Source of the DNA: Sphingobacterium sp. UGAL515B_05
Lineage (GTDB): Bacteria; Bacteroidota; Bacteroidia; Sphingobacteriales; Sphingobacteriaceae
Length of the DNA: 64,000 nucleotides
Reading direction: 5' to 3'
NCBI RefSeq assembly: GCF_033097525.1
Contig: NZ_CP109907.1
Coordinates: 1,364,001 to 1,428,000, forward strand
How positions within the stretch are numbered: position 1 is the first letter of the stretch; each line of letters starts with the position of its first letter. Under the pieces are notes generated by a model, which made no database searches, was not told where the DNA came from, and saw only the letters and a list, made by a program, of their open reading frames with translations. The translations under genes were made by a program, and so were the position numbers. Positions 46,219 to 55,784 of this stretch are shown piece by piece.

Positions 46219-47469
46219 CTACATGATGGAAGTAATTGCAACATATCCCACCTCTTTTGGATAACATAAAGCATATTTAGCTACATTTTTCGATAGTGCT
46301 TCTAAATTCCCGAGGTCAGAAGCTTCTGCAATGTCAACAAGCTCGCCCGATTTCAATAGTATTTTAATTTGATCCTGGGAAGAATTATAGGCCCGGTTTT
46401 GAATTTCCTGCGTAAATACATAATAATGAATATCCTCTTGAGCCACATTCATCTCCCTCTGTACTTTCGCCTTCACTAAATCAACATACTCTGGAGCAAA
46501 TGGCTTATTACTCATGACCGATCGATATAGATTACGTTTCATCACGCGCTGGCACATGGTACTTAAAATAGGATCCTCATGACGTTCCCATGTTTTTATG
46601 GCAGACATAATATCCGTATCATCTAAACGGGTGAACCAATCCAAATGTAACGGGTCATCCAAAAAGTTAGTTTTGTTAACCTGCTGGCTTAAAAACCAAT
46701 GAAACGCCGGAGTAGAAAAGAGCTTATGGCCAGCAGCCGTCAGATATTTTGCCCGCTGCAGAATTTTAATCAATAACTGTTCAGCACCGATAACGGTCTT
46801 GTGTAAATAGACTTGCCAATACATCAACCGCCGCGCAATCAGAAATTTCTCTACAGAATAAAGCGCTTTATACTCTACCACTATTTCATCCTCCACCACA
46901 TTGAGCATTTTTATAATACGGTCAAAAGAAATGACGCCTTCCGATACGCCTGTAAAAAAACTATCTCTGTTGAGGTAATCCATTCGATCAACATCCAATT
47001 GGCTCGACACCAATTGATGCAGAAATTTACGTTCGTATTTATTATTAAAGATTGTAATTGCAAGACTTAGTCTTCCACCCAGATCATGGTTGATTCGATC
47101 CATTAAAAGGGAAGACAATAGCTCATGAGAAACACCTTCAATCAAACTATGCTCCAAAGAATGTGAAAAAGGGCCGTGACCTATATCATGCAGCAATATT
47201 GCCGACAGAACAGCCTCCTCTTCATCCCCTGAAATTATAACACCTTTACTCCTCAAAGTTTCCAATGCCATCGACATCAAATGCATCGCTCCTATGGCAT
47301 GCTGAAAACGGGTATGCAAAGCTCCGGGATAGACGAGATGTGTCATGCTCACCTGCTTAATATAGCGGAGCCTTTGGAAATAAGGATGTTGCACTAGATC
47401 GAAGACCAATCCTGTAGGAATAGCGACAAATCCATATACCGGATCATTAATAATTTTATTTTTGTTCAA
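46219..47469 (-). CDS. HD-domain phosphohydrolase
   Basis: A 416-residue protein of the HD superfamily, related to dGTP triphosphohydrolase-like and SAMHD1-like proteins. Metal motifs: His in YPGALHTRFQHAIGAMHL (about 45-62), the HD pair in LLHDIGHGPFSHSLEH near 92, and a later Asp in QLDVDRMDYLNRDSFFTGVS near 157. It probably acts on a nucleotide. It is 33 bp upstream of lpxD on the same strand. The perfect -7 box at 47564-47571 would give a leader of about 94 nt. Confidence 0.82.
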   Translation of the reverse strand: MNKNKIINDPVYGFVAIPTGLVFDLVQHPYFQRLRYIKQVSMTHLVYPGALHTRFQHAIGAMHLMSMALETLRSKGVIISGDEEEAVLSAILLHDIGHGPFSHSLEHSLIEGVSHELLSSLLMDRINHDLGGRLSLAITIFNNKYERKFLHQLVSSQLDVDRMDYLNRDSFFTGVSEGVISFDRIIKMLNVVEDEIVVEYKALYSVEKFLIARRLMYWQVYLHKTVIGAEQLLIKILQRAKYLTAAGHKLFSTPAFHWFLSQQVNKTNFLDDPLHLDWFTRLDDTDIMSAIKTWERHEDPILSTMCQRVMKRNLYRSVMSNKPFAPEYVDLVKAKVQREMNVAQEDIHYYVFTQEIQNRAYNSSQDQIKILLKSGELVDIAEASDLGNLEALSKNVAKYALCYPKEVGYVAITSIM

Positions 47470-47563
47470 TGTGGAGACAAATTAATACGATCATCAACAC
47501 TATAAATATGAAACCGAGCCCTTTAATCATGAACTCCTGGTTAACACTAGTATAAACTTAAAA

Positions 47564-47571
47564 CAAAGATA
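47564..47571 (-). promoter_or_regulatory. Predicted -7 box of the HD gene
   Basis: TATCTTTG on the minus strand matches TAnnTTTG, 94 nt before the HD-gene ATG. No -33 TTG seen. Confidence 0.4.
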
Positions 47572-47689
47572 GTTAGTTCATCGTTAATAAATGTTAAAAA
47601 TAAAATCTGAAGCACGATATTTGCTTATGTTAGCATGAGATCGAAAATCCGATCCCCCCCTCTACTACTAATAGACATATAATAACAAG

Positions 47690-49243
47690 ATGCAAAAAAC
47701 ACATATTCTTTGGGCTGACGATGAAATTGACTTTCTAAAACCACACATTTTATTTTTAGAAAGCAAAGGTTACAAAGTTGACACAGTCAACAATGGAAAT
47801 GATGCCGTTGAAGCCTTTAAAAATGGTTTTTTCCACCTCGTTTTCTTAGACGAAAATATGCCTGGGCTAACCGGGCTCGAAACACTTGCCATACTCAAAT
47901 CGATCAACCCTACTGTTCCCGTTGTTCTGGTCACAAAAAACGAAGAAGAACATGTCATGGAAGATGCCATTGGCTCCAAAATAGATGATTATCTTATCAA
48001 GCCGGTCAACCCCAAGCAGATCTTGATGACAATAAAAAAATTAACGGAGAACAAACGTCTTGTCAATGAGAAAACATCCATGGCTTATCAACAAGACTTT
48101 CGCAATTTGGGGATGATCCTGAATGATAATCTGGATTTTAACCAATGGTCAGAAGTTTACAAAAAACTTGTCTATTGGGAATTGTCCCTCGAAAAGCTTG
48201 AAGATAACAATATGCATGAAATTCTGACGATGCAAAAATCCGAAGCAAACATGCAATTCTCAAAATTTATAGAAAACAACTATATACAGTGGATCAATCG
48301 CCCCGAAAACGCACCCATTTTATCACACCAGCTATTTAAAAAGAAGGTATTTCCGACCATAGAAGATAATGTACCCACATTTTTCTTTCTAATCGACAAT
48401 TTGCGTTTCGATCAATGGAAAATTATCAATGAGGTAATCACCGACTATTTTAGACTTGAGGAGGAGATAAACTATTACAGTATTTTACCGACGGCCACAC
48501 AATACGCTCGAAATGCTATCTTTAGTGGTTTAACGCCACTGGAAATGGAAAAACGCTTTCCGAAATTATGGCAAAACGATGAAGACGAAGGCGGCAAGAA
48601 TCTCTATGAGGATAAATTTTTGGAGGATCAGATTAAGCGCCTTTATCGCAAACCCATAAAGCACTCTTACACGAAAGTATTGACATTGGAACAGGGAAAA
48701 GACGTAGTAGACAATCTCGGTAATTTGATGCACAATCAACTCAATGTATTAGTGTATAACTTTGTTGATATGCTTTCTCACGCACGTACAGACAGTTCTA
48801 TGATTCGCGAATTAGCAAACGACGAAGCAGCATATCGCTCCCTTACTTTGTCATGGTTTGAACACTCCCCTTTATTAGAAACTATAAAATGGCTATCACA
48901 GAAGAAAGTCCGTGTGATTATTACAACCGACCATGGCACTATTCGCGTAAAAAAACCAAGTAAAATTGTTGGTGATCGAAACACAAATACAAATTTGAGA
49001 TATAAACAAGGGAAAAATCTAAACTATATTGACAAAGATGTTTTTGTTATCAAAAATCCCCACGAGGCACAGTTGCCTAAACTTCATGTTAGTTCAACAT
49101 ACGTTTTTGCCAAAGAAGATTCGTATTTTGTTTACCCCAACAACTACAATCAATTTGTCAATTACTTTAATGGAACGTTCCAGCATGGGGGAATATCTTT
49201 AGAAGAAATGATTATCCCCTTTGCGACATACTTGCCGAAATAG
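47690..49243 (+). CDS. porX: PorX-type response regulator with PglZ domain
   Basis: PorX is the response regulator linked to type IX secretion and gliding in Bacteroidota. The 517-residue protein has a receiver domain (about 1-120), with the acidic pair at residues 10-11 and Asp54 in LVFLDENMPGLTG, then a helical linker. The PglZ domain (about 215-517) of the alkaline phosphatase superfamily has FFFLIDNLRFDQWKII near 232, PTATQYARNAIFSGLTP near 266, and VIITTDHGTI near 408, which should hold the metal site. Its 3' end overlaps the tsaE promoter. The porY partner is not here. Confidence 0.93.
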   Translation: MQKTHILWADDEIDFLKPHILFLESKGYKVDTVNNGNDAVEAFKNGFFHLVFLDENMPGLTGLETLAILKSINPTVPVVLVTKNEEEHVMEDAIGSKIDDYLIKPVNPKQILMTIKKLTENKRLVNEKTSMAYQQDFRNLGMILNDNLDFNQWSEVYKKLVYWELSLEKLEDNNMHEILTMQKSEANMQFSKFIENNYIQWINRPENAPILSHQLFKKKVFPTIEDNVPTFFFLIDNLRFDQWKIINEVITDYFRLEEEINYYSILPTATQYARNAIFSGLTPLEMEKRFPKLWQNDEDEGGKNLYEDKFLEDQIKRLYRKPIKHSYTKVLTLEQGKDVVDNLGNLMHNQLNVLVYNFVDMLSHARTDSSMIRELANDEAAYRSLTLSWFEHSPLLETIKWLSQKKVRVIITTDHGTIRVKKPSKIVGDRNTNTNLRYKQGKNLNYIDKDVFVIKNPHEAQLPKLHVSSTYVFAKEDSYFVYPNNYNQFVNYFNGTFQHGGISLEEMIIPFATYLPK

Positions 49244-49251
49244 TAATTTTG
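49220..49251 (+). promoter_or_regulatory. tsaE promoter inside porX, leaderless
   Basis: TTTG (49220-49223), 20 nt, then TAATTTTG (49244-49251) fits the full Bacteroidota consensus. The box ends 4 nt before the tsaE ATG. The -33 element is within the porX coding region and the -7 box starts at its stop. Confidence 0.65.
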
Positions 49252-49255
49252 TAAC

Positions 49256-49666
49256 ATGGAAATTATTGTAAATACGATAGCAGATCTATCTCAAGCGGCT
49301 CAGACAGTTTTAAATAGTTTTCCAAAGGACCGCATTTTTTTGCTATATGGTTCAATGGGGGCTGGAAAGACTACTTTTGTAAAATACTTATGCCAACAGT
49401 TAAACGTACAAGATAGCACCTCTAGTCCTACATTCTCCATTGTTAATGAATACGAATCTCCCGTTGGTCCTATATATCACTTTGACTTTTACCGTATTAA
49501 AGACGAACAGGAGGCATTCGATTTTGGTTATGAGGAATATTTTTATTCAGGTGCTTACTGCTTTATTGAGTGGCCAGAGAAAATCCCCAATTTACTTCCT
49601 GAAGAAGCAAAAGAGATACATATTAACACCATAGATGCAACAACACGTAAAATTTCCATTCGTTAA
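49256..49666 (+). CDS. tsaE: tRNA threonylcarbamoyladenosine ATPase TsaE
   Basis: TsaE is the small ATPase that works with TsaB and TsaD to make t6A37 in tRNAs. The 136-residue protein has Walker A YGSMGAGKTTFVKYL (about 31-45), the switch-like STSSPTFSIVNEY near 58 and HFDFYRIKDEQEAFDFGYEEYF near 76. The TsaC-like YrdC-domain protein at 60.5 kb supplies the substrate in the same route. It lies 12 bp after porX but seems to have its own leaderless promoter. Confidence 0.95.
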   Translation: MEIIVNTIADLSQAAQTVLNSFPKDRIFLLYGSMGAGKTTFVKYLCQQLNVQDSTSSPTFSIVNEYESPVGPIYHFDFYRIKDEQEAFDFGYEEYFYSGAYCFIEWPEKIPNLLPEEAKEIHINTIDATTRKISIR

Positions 49667-49689
49667 CCTACCTTTTTTGACCCCTTACT

Positions 49690-50736
49690 ATGGCTCATTC
49701 ATCATCTTGTCAATATATTCCTTCTGATATTCATGTGCCCGGATTAGCGGCCATACATGCAGAACATCTTAGCTTTTCCTTTCATGAGAACAACATCCAA
49801 TTCGCCGTCGAAAATAGCTCTTTTGATATCGAAGAAGGGAAGATTACAGCAATTATCGGTGAATCTGGCAGTGGAAAAAGCACCTTACTACGGCTAATAT
49901 ACGGTTTATTGGAACCAACCGGCGGTGTTGTCCGCTATAAAGGGTGGCAGGTTCCTACGCGTAAAGACAAGTTAATTCCCGGACACGACGCAATGAAACT
50001 AGTCTCACAGGGCTTCGATGATTTAAATACTTATGCCAATGTATGGGATAATGTTGCGTCGCAGTTACCAAATACCGACATTAAACGCAAACAAGATAAA
50101 ACGGCGGAAATACTGCAACGTCTACGCATAGATCACCTCGCTAAAAAAAGAGTGGCAGACATCAGTGGCGGAGAGAAACAGCGTGTTGCGATCTGTCGCG
50201 CCCTGATAAACGAACCTGAAGTTTTACTAATGGATGAACCCTTCAATCAGGTCGATGCTTCTTTTCGCGACACACTACAGCAGGATATAAAAGACATTGT
50301 TAAAGAAACTGGACTAACCGTCATTTTAGTTTCACACGATCCTACGGAAGTACTTGCCCTGGCAGATAATCTCATCGTGATGAAATCGGGCAAAATCCTA
50401 GATCAAAACAACCCGCACGTACTTTATAGTAATCCGTCGCACCCTTATACCGCGCAATTACTGGCAAAAAGCAACATATTACAGGTTGAGCAAGCTCAAA
50501 ATTTAGGCATAACAAGCGAAAAACCAATCGCGATACATCAAGAATGGATTTCAATCAGTCCTTCTGAGCAGTCTACTTTTTTTGTAAAAGATGTGCGATT
50601 CAGAGGTTTTTATTATGAAATCGTCGTCAGTAATAATGAGATTAACTTACATGCAATTATAACGTCGCAAATAATTCCACAAAAACTACAGGCTGTCGAT
50701 CTAACCATATCGCACTGGATCGCTTTTGACCATTAA
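49690..50736 (+). CDS. ABC-transporter ATPase with C-terminal regulatory domain
   Basis: A 348-residue ATPase, PotA/FbpC-like in layout. Walker A GESGSGKSTLLRLI (about 57-70), signature ADISGGEKQRVAICRAL near 155, and Walker B VLLMDEPFNQ near 177. A ~95-residue C-terminal domain may be TOBE-like. No permease is adjacent; partner and substrate are unknown. It lies 23 bp after tsaE and may be cotranscribed; the convergent esterase gene ends 10 bp further on. Confidence 0.85.
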   Translation: MAHSSSCQYIPSDIHVPGLAAIHAEHLSFSFHENNIQFAVENSSFDIEEGKITAIIGESGSGKSTLLRLIYGLLEPTGGVVRYKGWQVPTRKDKLIPGHDAMKLVSQGFDDLNTYANVWDNVASQLPNTDIKRKQDKTAEILQRLRIDHLAKKRVADISGGEKQRVAICRALINEPEVLLMDEPFNQVDASFRDTLQQDIKDIVKETGLTVILVSHDPTEVLALADNLIVMKSGKILDQNNPHVLYSNPSHPYTAQLLAKSNILQVEQAQNLGITSEKPIAIHQEWISISPSEQSTFFVKDVRFRGFYYEIVVSNNEINLHAIITSQIIPQKLQAVDLTISHWIAFDH

Positions 50737-50745
50737 TTGTATGCC

Positions 50746-51597
50746 CTAGTCTTGTGTATCTAGCCAAGATAAAAATGCGTCAAACCATAACTTATCCGAG
50801 GTTTTGTTAATTAACCCAAAGCCGTGCCCCCCTTGCTCAAAGGTATAAAGCTTGTTGGGCACTTTTGACTTGTCCAAAGCTGCCATCATTCTATAGCTAT
50901 TTTCTATCGGCACAGCCATATCGTCTTTGGCATGTACGAAGAAAACCGGACAAACCTCAGAAGATACCTGCAGATTGGAAGAGAACAGTTTGATTTGGTC
51001 TTCCGAAGGGTTTTCTCCAATGAGATTGATACGCGAACCTTTATGTGTTATATCATTTTCCATAGAGATTACTGGATAAATCAATCCTGCAAAATCAGGT
51101 CTTAGCGATACATGGGAAGGATTCGCTATATAATCTTTCTTAAACTTCGTAATTAAAGTGGAAGCCAGGTGCCCGCCAGCGGAAAATCCAATTACTCCAA
51201 CTTTTCGAAGTCCGGGATGCAAGGTTCGGATCAATTGCATTGCCCGCTGGGCATCTTGAAGAGGTCCAATTGATTTGTCACGCATAATATTCGGTGATGG
51301 CAATCGATATTGTAAAACAAATGCTGAATAACCATTTTTTATCAACTCTTTTGCTACAGCATGTCCCTCATGATCCATTGCTATATGAGAATAACCACCC
51401 CCCGGAATAACCAATACGGCGATATTTTTATCAATACTTTTATCTGCCGTATAAGCGAATAACTTTGGTACATTTTTTTCTAAATTCACTTGCTCCTTAT
51501 CAGTCGCGTTTGGAATGGAATCTGCATAAAGATGTATTGTTTCCTGCGCCTTAACGAGAGAAATCAACGAACATAAAATCATAAAAATTCTTTTCAT
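50746..51597 (-). CDS. Exported alpha/beta hydrolase
   Basis: A 283-residue esterase/peptidase-like protein with a signal peptide (about 1-17, ending LVKA). The core shows VLVIPGGGYSHIAMDHEGHA (oxyanion-hole HGGG type) near 63, the nucleophile Ser in VGVIGFSAGGHLAST near 137, then the catalytic Asp in FVHAKDDMAVP near 221 and His in FEQGGHGFGL near 256. It is most like the acetylxylan-esterase or BD-FAE family, used in polysaccharide breakdown. It lies 78 bp after alanine dehydrogenase on the same strand. Confidence 0.85.
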   Translation of the reverse strand: MKRIFMILCSLISLVKAQETIHLYADSIPNATDKEQVNLEKNVPKLFAYTADKSIDKNIAVLVIPGGGYSHIAMDHEGHAVAKELIKNGYSAFVLQYRLPSPNIMRDKSIGPLQDAQRAMQLIRTLHPGLRKVGVIGFSAGGHLASTLITKFKKDYIANPSHVSLRPDFAGLIYPVISMENDITHKGSRINLIGENPSEDQIKLFSSNLQVSSEVCPVFFVHAKDDMAVPIENSYRMMAALDKSKVPNKLYTFEQGGHGFGLINKTSDKLWFDAFLSWLDTQD

Positions 51598-51675
51598 TAA
51601 AATAATATTTTAAAAGAGAACTCCAGATTACATTTACTCGAAAAACGAATCAAATATGAGCTGGATACCCATGGT

Positions 51676-52887
51676 TTATAAGGAAGACACAACTAAAAGA
51701 TCTAAATCTTTCGCCGTCATATTAAATCTTGAGGCCATGTCAACATTTGTAAGGTTTCCTTGGTACAAATAAATTGAACTCCGAATACCGGGATTCTTCC
51801 AGATTGCATTTTTCAGCCCCCCAAGTTCGGCAAAATCAAGCAAAATTGATGTAAAAATATTGCTCATTGCATAAGTGGCTGTTCGTGCTACCCGAGACGC
51901 TATATTGGGGACACAATAGTGAATAACGTCAAATTTCCGAAAGATAGGTTTATCATGTGAGGTTACTTCTGAGCTTTCAAAATTCCCCCCCTGATCGATA
52001 CTCACGTCGATCACTACAGAATTAGGTTTCATTTTAGAAACCGTTTCTTCCGAAATTATACAGGCAGAGCGTCCATTACGAGCTCGTAGGGCGCCAATAA
52101 CTACATCAGAGCTGATAACTGCCTTGTTTAAAATAATAGGTTGTATAACGGAAGTGAAAACACGGCTGCCAAGATTGTTTTGCAGGCGTCTAAGTTTATA
52201 AATCGAATTATCAAACACCTTTACCTCTGCTCCTAACGCCAAAGCCGTTCGGGCAGCTTGTTCACCAACGGTGCCCGCGCCAATAATAACGACTTCTGTG
52301 GAAGCTACGCCGGTCACACCACCGAGCATCAGTCCCTTCCCTCCAAATGCATTGCTCAGATACTCCCCTGCAATTAAGGTTGCCGTTGCCCCTACGATTT
52401 CGCTCATTGCACGAACCACCGCTAGGCAACCACCCTCATCTCTTAAATATTCGTAAGAAATTGCAGTGATTTTTTTATGCATTAACGCCTTTAGTACATC
52501 CAGGTTCATGAGTGAAGGTTGCTGTGACGATAATAAAAGCTGCCTTTCTTTCATCAACTTCACTTCACTAAGGATAGGGCTACCAACTTTAATGATCAGA
52601 TCTGCCTGATAAACCTCTTCCCGAGAAGAAACGATACGAGCCCCCTGTTCACTATAATGATGATCCAAAAAATTAGCCCCCGCACCAGCGCCCGTTTCAA
52701 TAATTACTTCGTGCCCATTTTCTACCAATAATGCAACCGCTAATGGTGTCAAGCAGATCCGCTTTTCCTGAAGCGAAATTTCTTTTGGAATGCCAATAAA
52801 TAAACTCTTTGCATTCTTTTTCTTCTCAAACAGCATCTCTTTTGGAGAAATCATAGCCTGACTCGCAAGCTTTCCTAACTCATTCAT
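51676..52887 (-). CDS. ald: Alanine dehydrogenase
   Basis: This enzyme interconverts alanine and pyruvate plus ammonia with NAD. The 403-residue protein has FIGIPKEISLQEKRICLTPLA (about 31-51) and the N-terminal catalytic domain with INVKVGSPILSE-like segment near 100. The Rossmann domain shows GGVTGVASTEVVIIGAGTVGEQAA (about 188-211) and ends with CVPNIASRVARTATYAMSN (about 320-338). It starts about 134 bp from the capD ATG, divergent. A longer N-terminal leader (~28 residues) than B. subtilis Ald is present. Confidence 0.88.
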   Translation of the reverse strand: MNELGKLASQAMISPKEMLFEKKKNAKSLFIGIPKEISLQEKRICLTPLAVALLVENGHEVIIETGAGAGANFLDHHYSEQGARIVSSREEVYQADLIIKVGSPILSEVKLMKERQLLLSSQQPSLMNLDVLKALMHKKITAISYEYLRDEGGCLAVVRAMSEIVGATATLIAGEYLSNAFGGKGLMLGGVTGVASTEVVIIGAGTVGEQAARTALALGAEVKVFDNSIYKLRRLQNNLGSRVFTSVIQPIILNKAVISSDVVIGALRARNGRSACIISEETVSKMKPNSVVIDVSIDQGGNFESSEVTSHDKPIFRKFDVIHYCVPNIASRVARTATYAMSNIFTSILLDFAELGGLKNAIWKNPGIRSSIYLYQGNLTNVDMASRFNMTAKDLDLLVVSSL

Positions 52888-52966
52888 CTTGTAAAATTGA
52901 TCGTTAGCTAAAATTACAATAAAAAATCAATCTTATCAAACGAAGATAAATTTGGTTTGGCACAGC

Positions 52967-52996
52967 TTTGGAATGAAACAAATTTATCTACATTTG
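52967..52996 (+). promoter_or_regulatory. Promoter of the CapD-like gene
   Basis: TTTG (52967-52970), 18 nt, then TACATTTG (52989-52996). It matches both the -33 and -7 elements. The leader to the ATG at 53021 would be about 20 nt. Confidence 0.65.
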
Positions 52997-53020
52997 TCTA
53001 AATTAATCAGATATAATACC

Positions 53021-54940
53021 ATGCTCAGCAAAGTTAATATAGTGCCACGGTGGATCATTTTTTTATTGGACATCTTTAGTGTATCCATCGCTTATCTCCT
53101 CGCAAATGTCATTTACTATGATTTTAACTTCGATTTTCTGCTTGACATTGATTTTGCCATTCGTTACATTTTATTTATAGGTATATGTTCCTTATCATTC
53201 TACCTCTTTAAGATGTATACTGGTATAGTTCGTTACACAAGCGCTATCGATTCAATACGGATATTATCAACGATAACATTTAGTGTTTTTGTTCTCCTGG
53301 TTATAAAATTAGTCATTCAGGCAAACGAGATAGAACGAAACATTCCAACTGCACTCATTATTTTCTTTGCACTCTTCTCCTTTCTTATTTTAACCGTATA
53401 TAGAACGATTATCAAAATTTTCTTTCTATACACCAAAAAAGTCAGTGGCTCCAGAAAAAAGACACTGATCTATGGCGCCGGTGATTTGGGGATTGCTGTA
53501 AAAAGAACCTTAGACCATGATGTACGATCCAAAAATGCTATTGTTGGATTCTTGGACGATAATGAACAAAAAATCAACAAGGTAATTGATGGTACCAAAA
53601 TATATTCCTCACAGAAGTTCAGCCATCTGATCAATACATTGAATGTTGAGGAGGTTATCATCGCTTCGCACAACATCCCTTCGGACCGTAAAAATGAAAT
53701 TACAGATGTTGCGCTCGAAAAAAATGTGAACATATTAACGCTACCTCCTGTTAAAAAGATCATGAATGGTGATCTTAACCCAAATCAGATCCAAAAAATA
53801 AAAATTGAAGATTTATTAGAAAGAGAACCAATTAAAATTAACGACGACCACATCTTAAACCAAACGAAAGGCAAAAGAATCTTAGTTACTGGTGCGGCAG
53901 GATCCATAGGGAGTGAAATCGCAACCCAATTAGGGAGATACGAACCTCAGATGATCATCCTCTGCGATCAGGCCGAGTCGCCGTTACATAACCTCCAACT
54001 TGACCTTCAGGATGAATTTCCCAATCAGGTATATCATACTTATATCGCAGACGTCCGAAGTACAAAAAGGATGCAATTACTTTTTGAGACTTTCAAACCA
54101 CACTATGTATATCACGCTGCAGCATACAAACATGTCCCAATGATGGAAAACCACCCTTTGGAAGCGGTACAGACCAATGTCATGGGTACTAAGAATCTAG
54201 CTGATTTAGCCGTAGCATATCAAGTGGAAAAATTTGTTTTTGTCTCTACCGATAAAGCTGTCAATCCCACGAATATCATGGGAGCGACAAAGCGTATCGC
54301 AGAAATCTATGTACAATCGTTAAACAATCATTTGGAAAACTCGTTAGGGGCAACTGTGCACACCAAATTTATCACAACCCGCTTTGGCAATGTCTTAGGC
54401 TCCAATGGATCAGTTATCCCTCGATTCAGAGACCAGATTCAAAAAGGCGGCCCCGTAACAGTTACGCATCCAGAAATTACGCGGTATTTTATGACCATTC
54501 CCGAAGCCTGTCGATTGGTTCTTGAAGCTGGTACGATGGGACAAGGAGGAGAGATTTTTGTATTTGATATGGGAAAATCTGTAAAAATAGTCGAGTTAGC
54601 AAAAAAAATGATTCGCCTTTCAGGATTTAAACCGAATGAAGATATTGAAATAAAATTCACGGGATTAAGACCCGGGGAAAAACTATATGAGGAGTTATTA
54701 AATGATTTGGAGAATACGTTGCCGACGCACCACGAAAAGATCATGATCGCCAAAGTCAGAGAAAATAATTATGATATTGTAAGTATAAAAATCGAAGAAT
54801 TGCAACAGCGTTTAGCGACACAGAACAAAAACGAAGTTGTCTATCAAATGAAAATTATTGTACCTGAATTCAAAAGCAAAAATTCGATCTACGAGCAACT
54901 GGATCGGGAAATCGAGTTATCGAATAAGTCGGAAAACTAA
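53021..54940 (+). CDS. CapD/WbpM-like nucleotide-sugar dehydratase
   Basis: A membrane-bound 639-residue enzyme that is expected to make a 4-keto-6-deoxy sugar nucleotide for surface polysaccharide. Four helices span about residues 10-120. A first Rossmann domain begins KKTLIYGAGDLGIAVKR near 148, and the catalytic one begins GKRILVTGAAGSIGSEIAT near 286. VYHAAAYKHVPMMENHPLEA near 370 and FVSTDKAVNPTNIMGATKR near 412 are typical, the latter with the Ser-Thr-Asp-Lys form of the active site. The start at 53021 fits the promoter. No glycosyltransferase adjoins it. Confidence 0.9.
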   Translation: MLSKVNIVPRWIIFLLDIFSVSIAYLLANVIYYDFNFDFLLDIDFAIRYILFIGICSLSFYLFKMYTGIVRYTSAIDSIRILSTITFSVFVLLVIKLVIQANEIERNIPTALIIFFALFSFLILTVYRTIIKIFFLYTKKVSGSRKKTLIYGAGDLGIAVKRTLDHDVRSKNAIVGFLDDNEQKINKVIDGTKIYSSQKFSHLINTLNVEEVIIASHNIPSDRKNEITDVALEKNVNILTLPPVKKIMNGDLNPNQIQKIKIEDLLEREPIKINDDHILNQTKGKRILVTGAAGSIGSEIATQLGRYEPQMIILCDQAESPLHNLQLDLQDEFPNQVYHTYIADVRSTKRMQLLFETFKPHYVYHAAAYKHVPMMENHPLEAVQTNVMGTKNLADLAVAYQVEKFVFVSTDKAVNPTNIMGATKRIAEIYVQSLNNHLENSLGATVHTKFITTRFGNVLGSNGSVIPRFRDQIQKGGPVTVTHPEITRYFMTIPEACRLVLEAGTMGQGGEIFVFDMGKSVKIVELAKKMIRLSGFKPNEDIEIKFTGLRPGEKLYEELLNDLENTLPTHHEKIMIAKVRENNYDIVSIKIEELQQRLATQNKNEVVYQMKIIVPEFKSKNSIYEQLDREIELSNKSEN

Positions 54941-54970
54941 AGTTAATTCACTTTAAAATTTGCAAAACAC

Positions 54971-55000
54971 TTGCAAATTTGCTCGAAAAGTGTATTTTTG
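54971..55000 (+). promoter_or_regulatory. Promoter of the TPR gene
   Basis: TTG (54971-54973), 19 nt, then TATTTTTG (54993-55000). Both elements fit. The predicted leader to the ATG at 55025 is about 20 nt. Confidence 0.65.
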
Positions 55001-55024
55001 CAATCCATATTTTACTGATTAGTA

Positions 55025-55696
55025 ATGTCTAAAAACACAAATAATACAAATCAAGGTTTCAAACCTTCAAAAGGATCTTTTTTTCAAGATAACCAAAAAA
55101 GTGTCGTGTTCATTTTAGGTGGTATCGTTGTATTGATCTTACTTTATTTTGGATATCAAAAGCTTTATCTAGATCCAAGAGCAGAAGAAGCTTCGAACCG
55201 TATGTACAAAGCAGAACAGCTGGCCACAATTGATTCTTTACAAAATAAAGCAATCACGGGCGACGGTGCTTTTCTTGGATTTAAACAAATTGCGGATGAA
55301 TATTCCAATACAAAATCGGCAAATATTGCAAACGCATATTTAGGCGGTTTATATTTACGTCAAGGTAAATTCGAAGATGCTGTGAAGGCTCTTGAAAAAT
55401 ATGCTCCAACAGGAAGCCAAATTCTAGATCCGCTCGTAATTGGTCTCACTGGAGATGCTTATTCAGAGTTAAAAGACTACAAAAAAGCCGCTGATTACTA
55501 CAAGCAAGCTTCTGAAAAATCAAGCAACTCGTATACAACTCCGCTCTTTTTGAAAAAACTAGGGCTTGTATATGAAGCACAAAATGACTATAAAAGTGCA
55601 GAGACTGCTTACAAGAAGATTAAAACAGATTTCCCAGAGAGCCAAGAAGCTTCTACAATTGATGGTTTATTAGGCCGTGTACAAGCACATTTATAA
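55025..55696 (+). CDS. Membrane-anchored TPR protein
   Basis: A 223-residue protein with one transmembrane helix (about 28-47, VVFILGGIVVLILLYFGY), a short arm, and a periplasmic or external TPR solenoid. Repeats: ANIANAYLGGLYLRQGKFEDAV near 98, LTGDAYSELKDYKKAADYYK near 140 and KLGLVYEAQNDYKSAETAYK near 178. This layout matches the YfgM/TPR_21 group in Bacteroidota, which often precedes ribH. Exact role unknown; YfgM-like chaperone partners are a guess. Confidence 0.85.
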   Translation: MSKNTNNTNQGFKPSKGSFFQDNQKSVVFILGGIVVLILLYFGYQKLYLDPRAEEASNRMYKAEQLATIDSLQNKAITGDGAFLGFKQIADEYSNTKSANIANAYLGGLYLRQGKFEDAVKALEKYAPTGSQILDPLVIGLTGDAYSELKDYKKAADYYKQASEKSSNSYTTPLFLKKLGLVYEAQNDYKSAETAYKKIKTDFPESQEASTIDGLLGRVQAHL

Positions 55697-55720
55697 GAGA
55701 ATAATTATAAAAGCATAATA

Positions 55721-55750
55721 AAAAGAGGCTATTTGATAGCCTCTTTTTTT
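55721..55750 (+). terminator. Terminator after the TPR gene
   Basis: AAAAGAGGCTAT (55721-55732) pairs with ATAGCCTCTTTT (55736-55747) around a 3-nt loop, followed by T residues. The T run also supplies the -33 TTTG of ribH. Confidence 0.9.
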
Positions 55751-55776
55751 GTGACCATCTAAAATCACTATCTTTG
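55748..55776 (+). promoter_or_regulatory. ribH promoter, near-leaderless
   Basis: TTTG (55748-55751), 17 nt, then TATCTTTG (55769-55776). The box ends 8 nt before the ribH ATG. The -33 element overlaps the tail of the upstream terminator. Confidence 0.6.
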
Positions 55777-55784
55777 TTACTATT

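Noticed and set aside
52957..52973. Sigma-54 -24/-12-like sequence TTGGCAC with TGGA downstream
   Set aside because: The -12 part lacks TTGC, while the same bases fit a full -33/-7 promoter of the CapD-like gene.
52952..53020. Longer N termini from in-frame TTG or ATG codons, as at the CapD-like gene, pheS, hemW, rlmD and others
   Set aside because: The longer forms overlap promoters, operators or neighbouring genes and bury signal peptides or family starts; internal ATGs were used.
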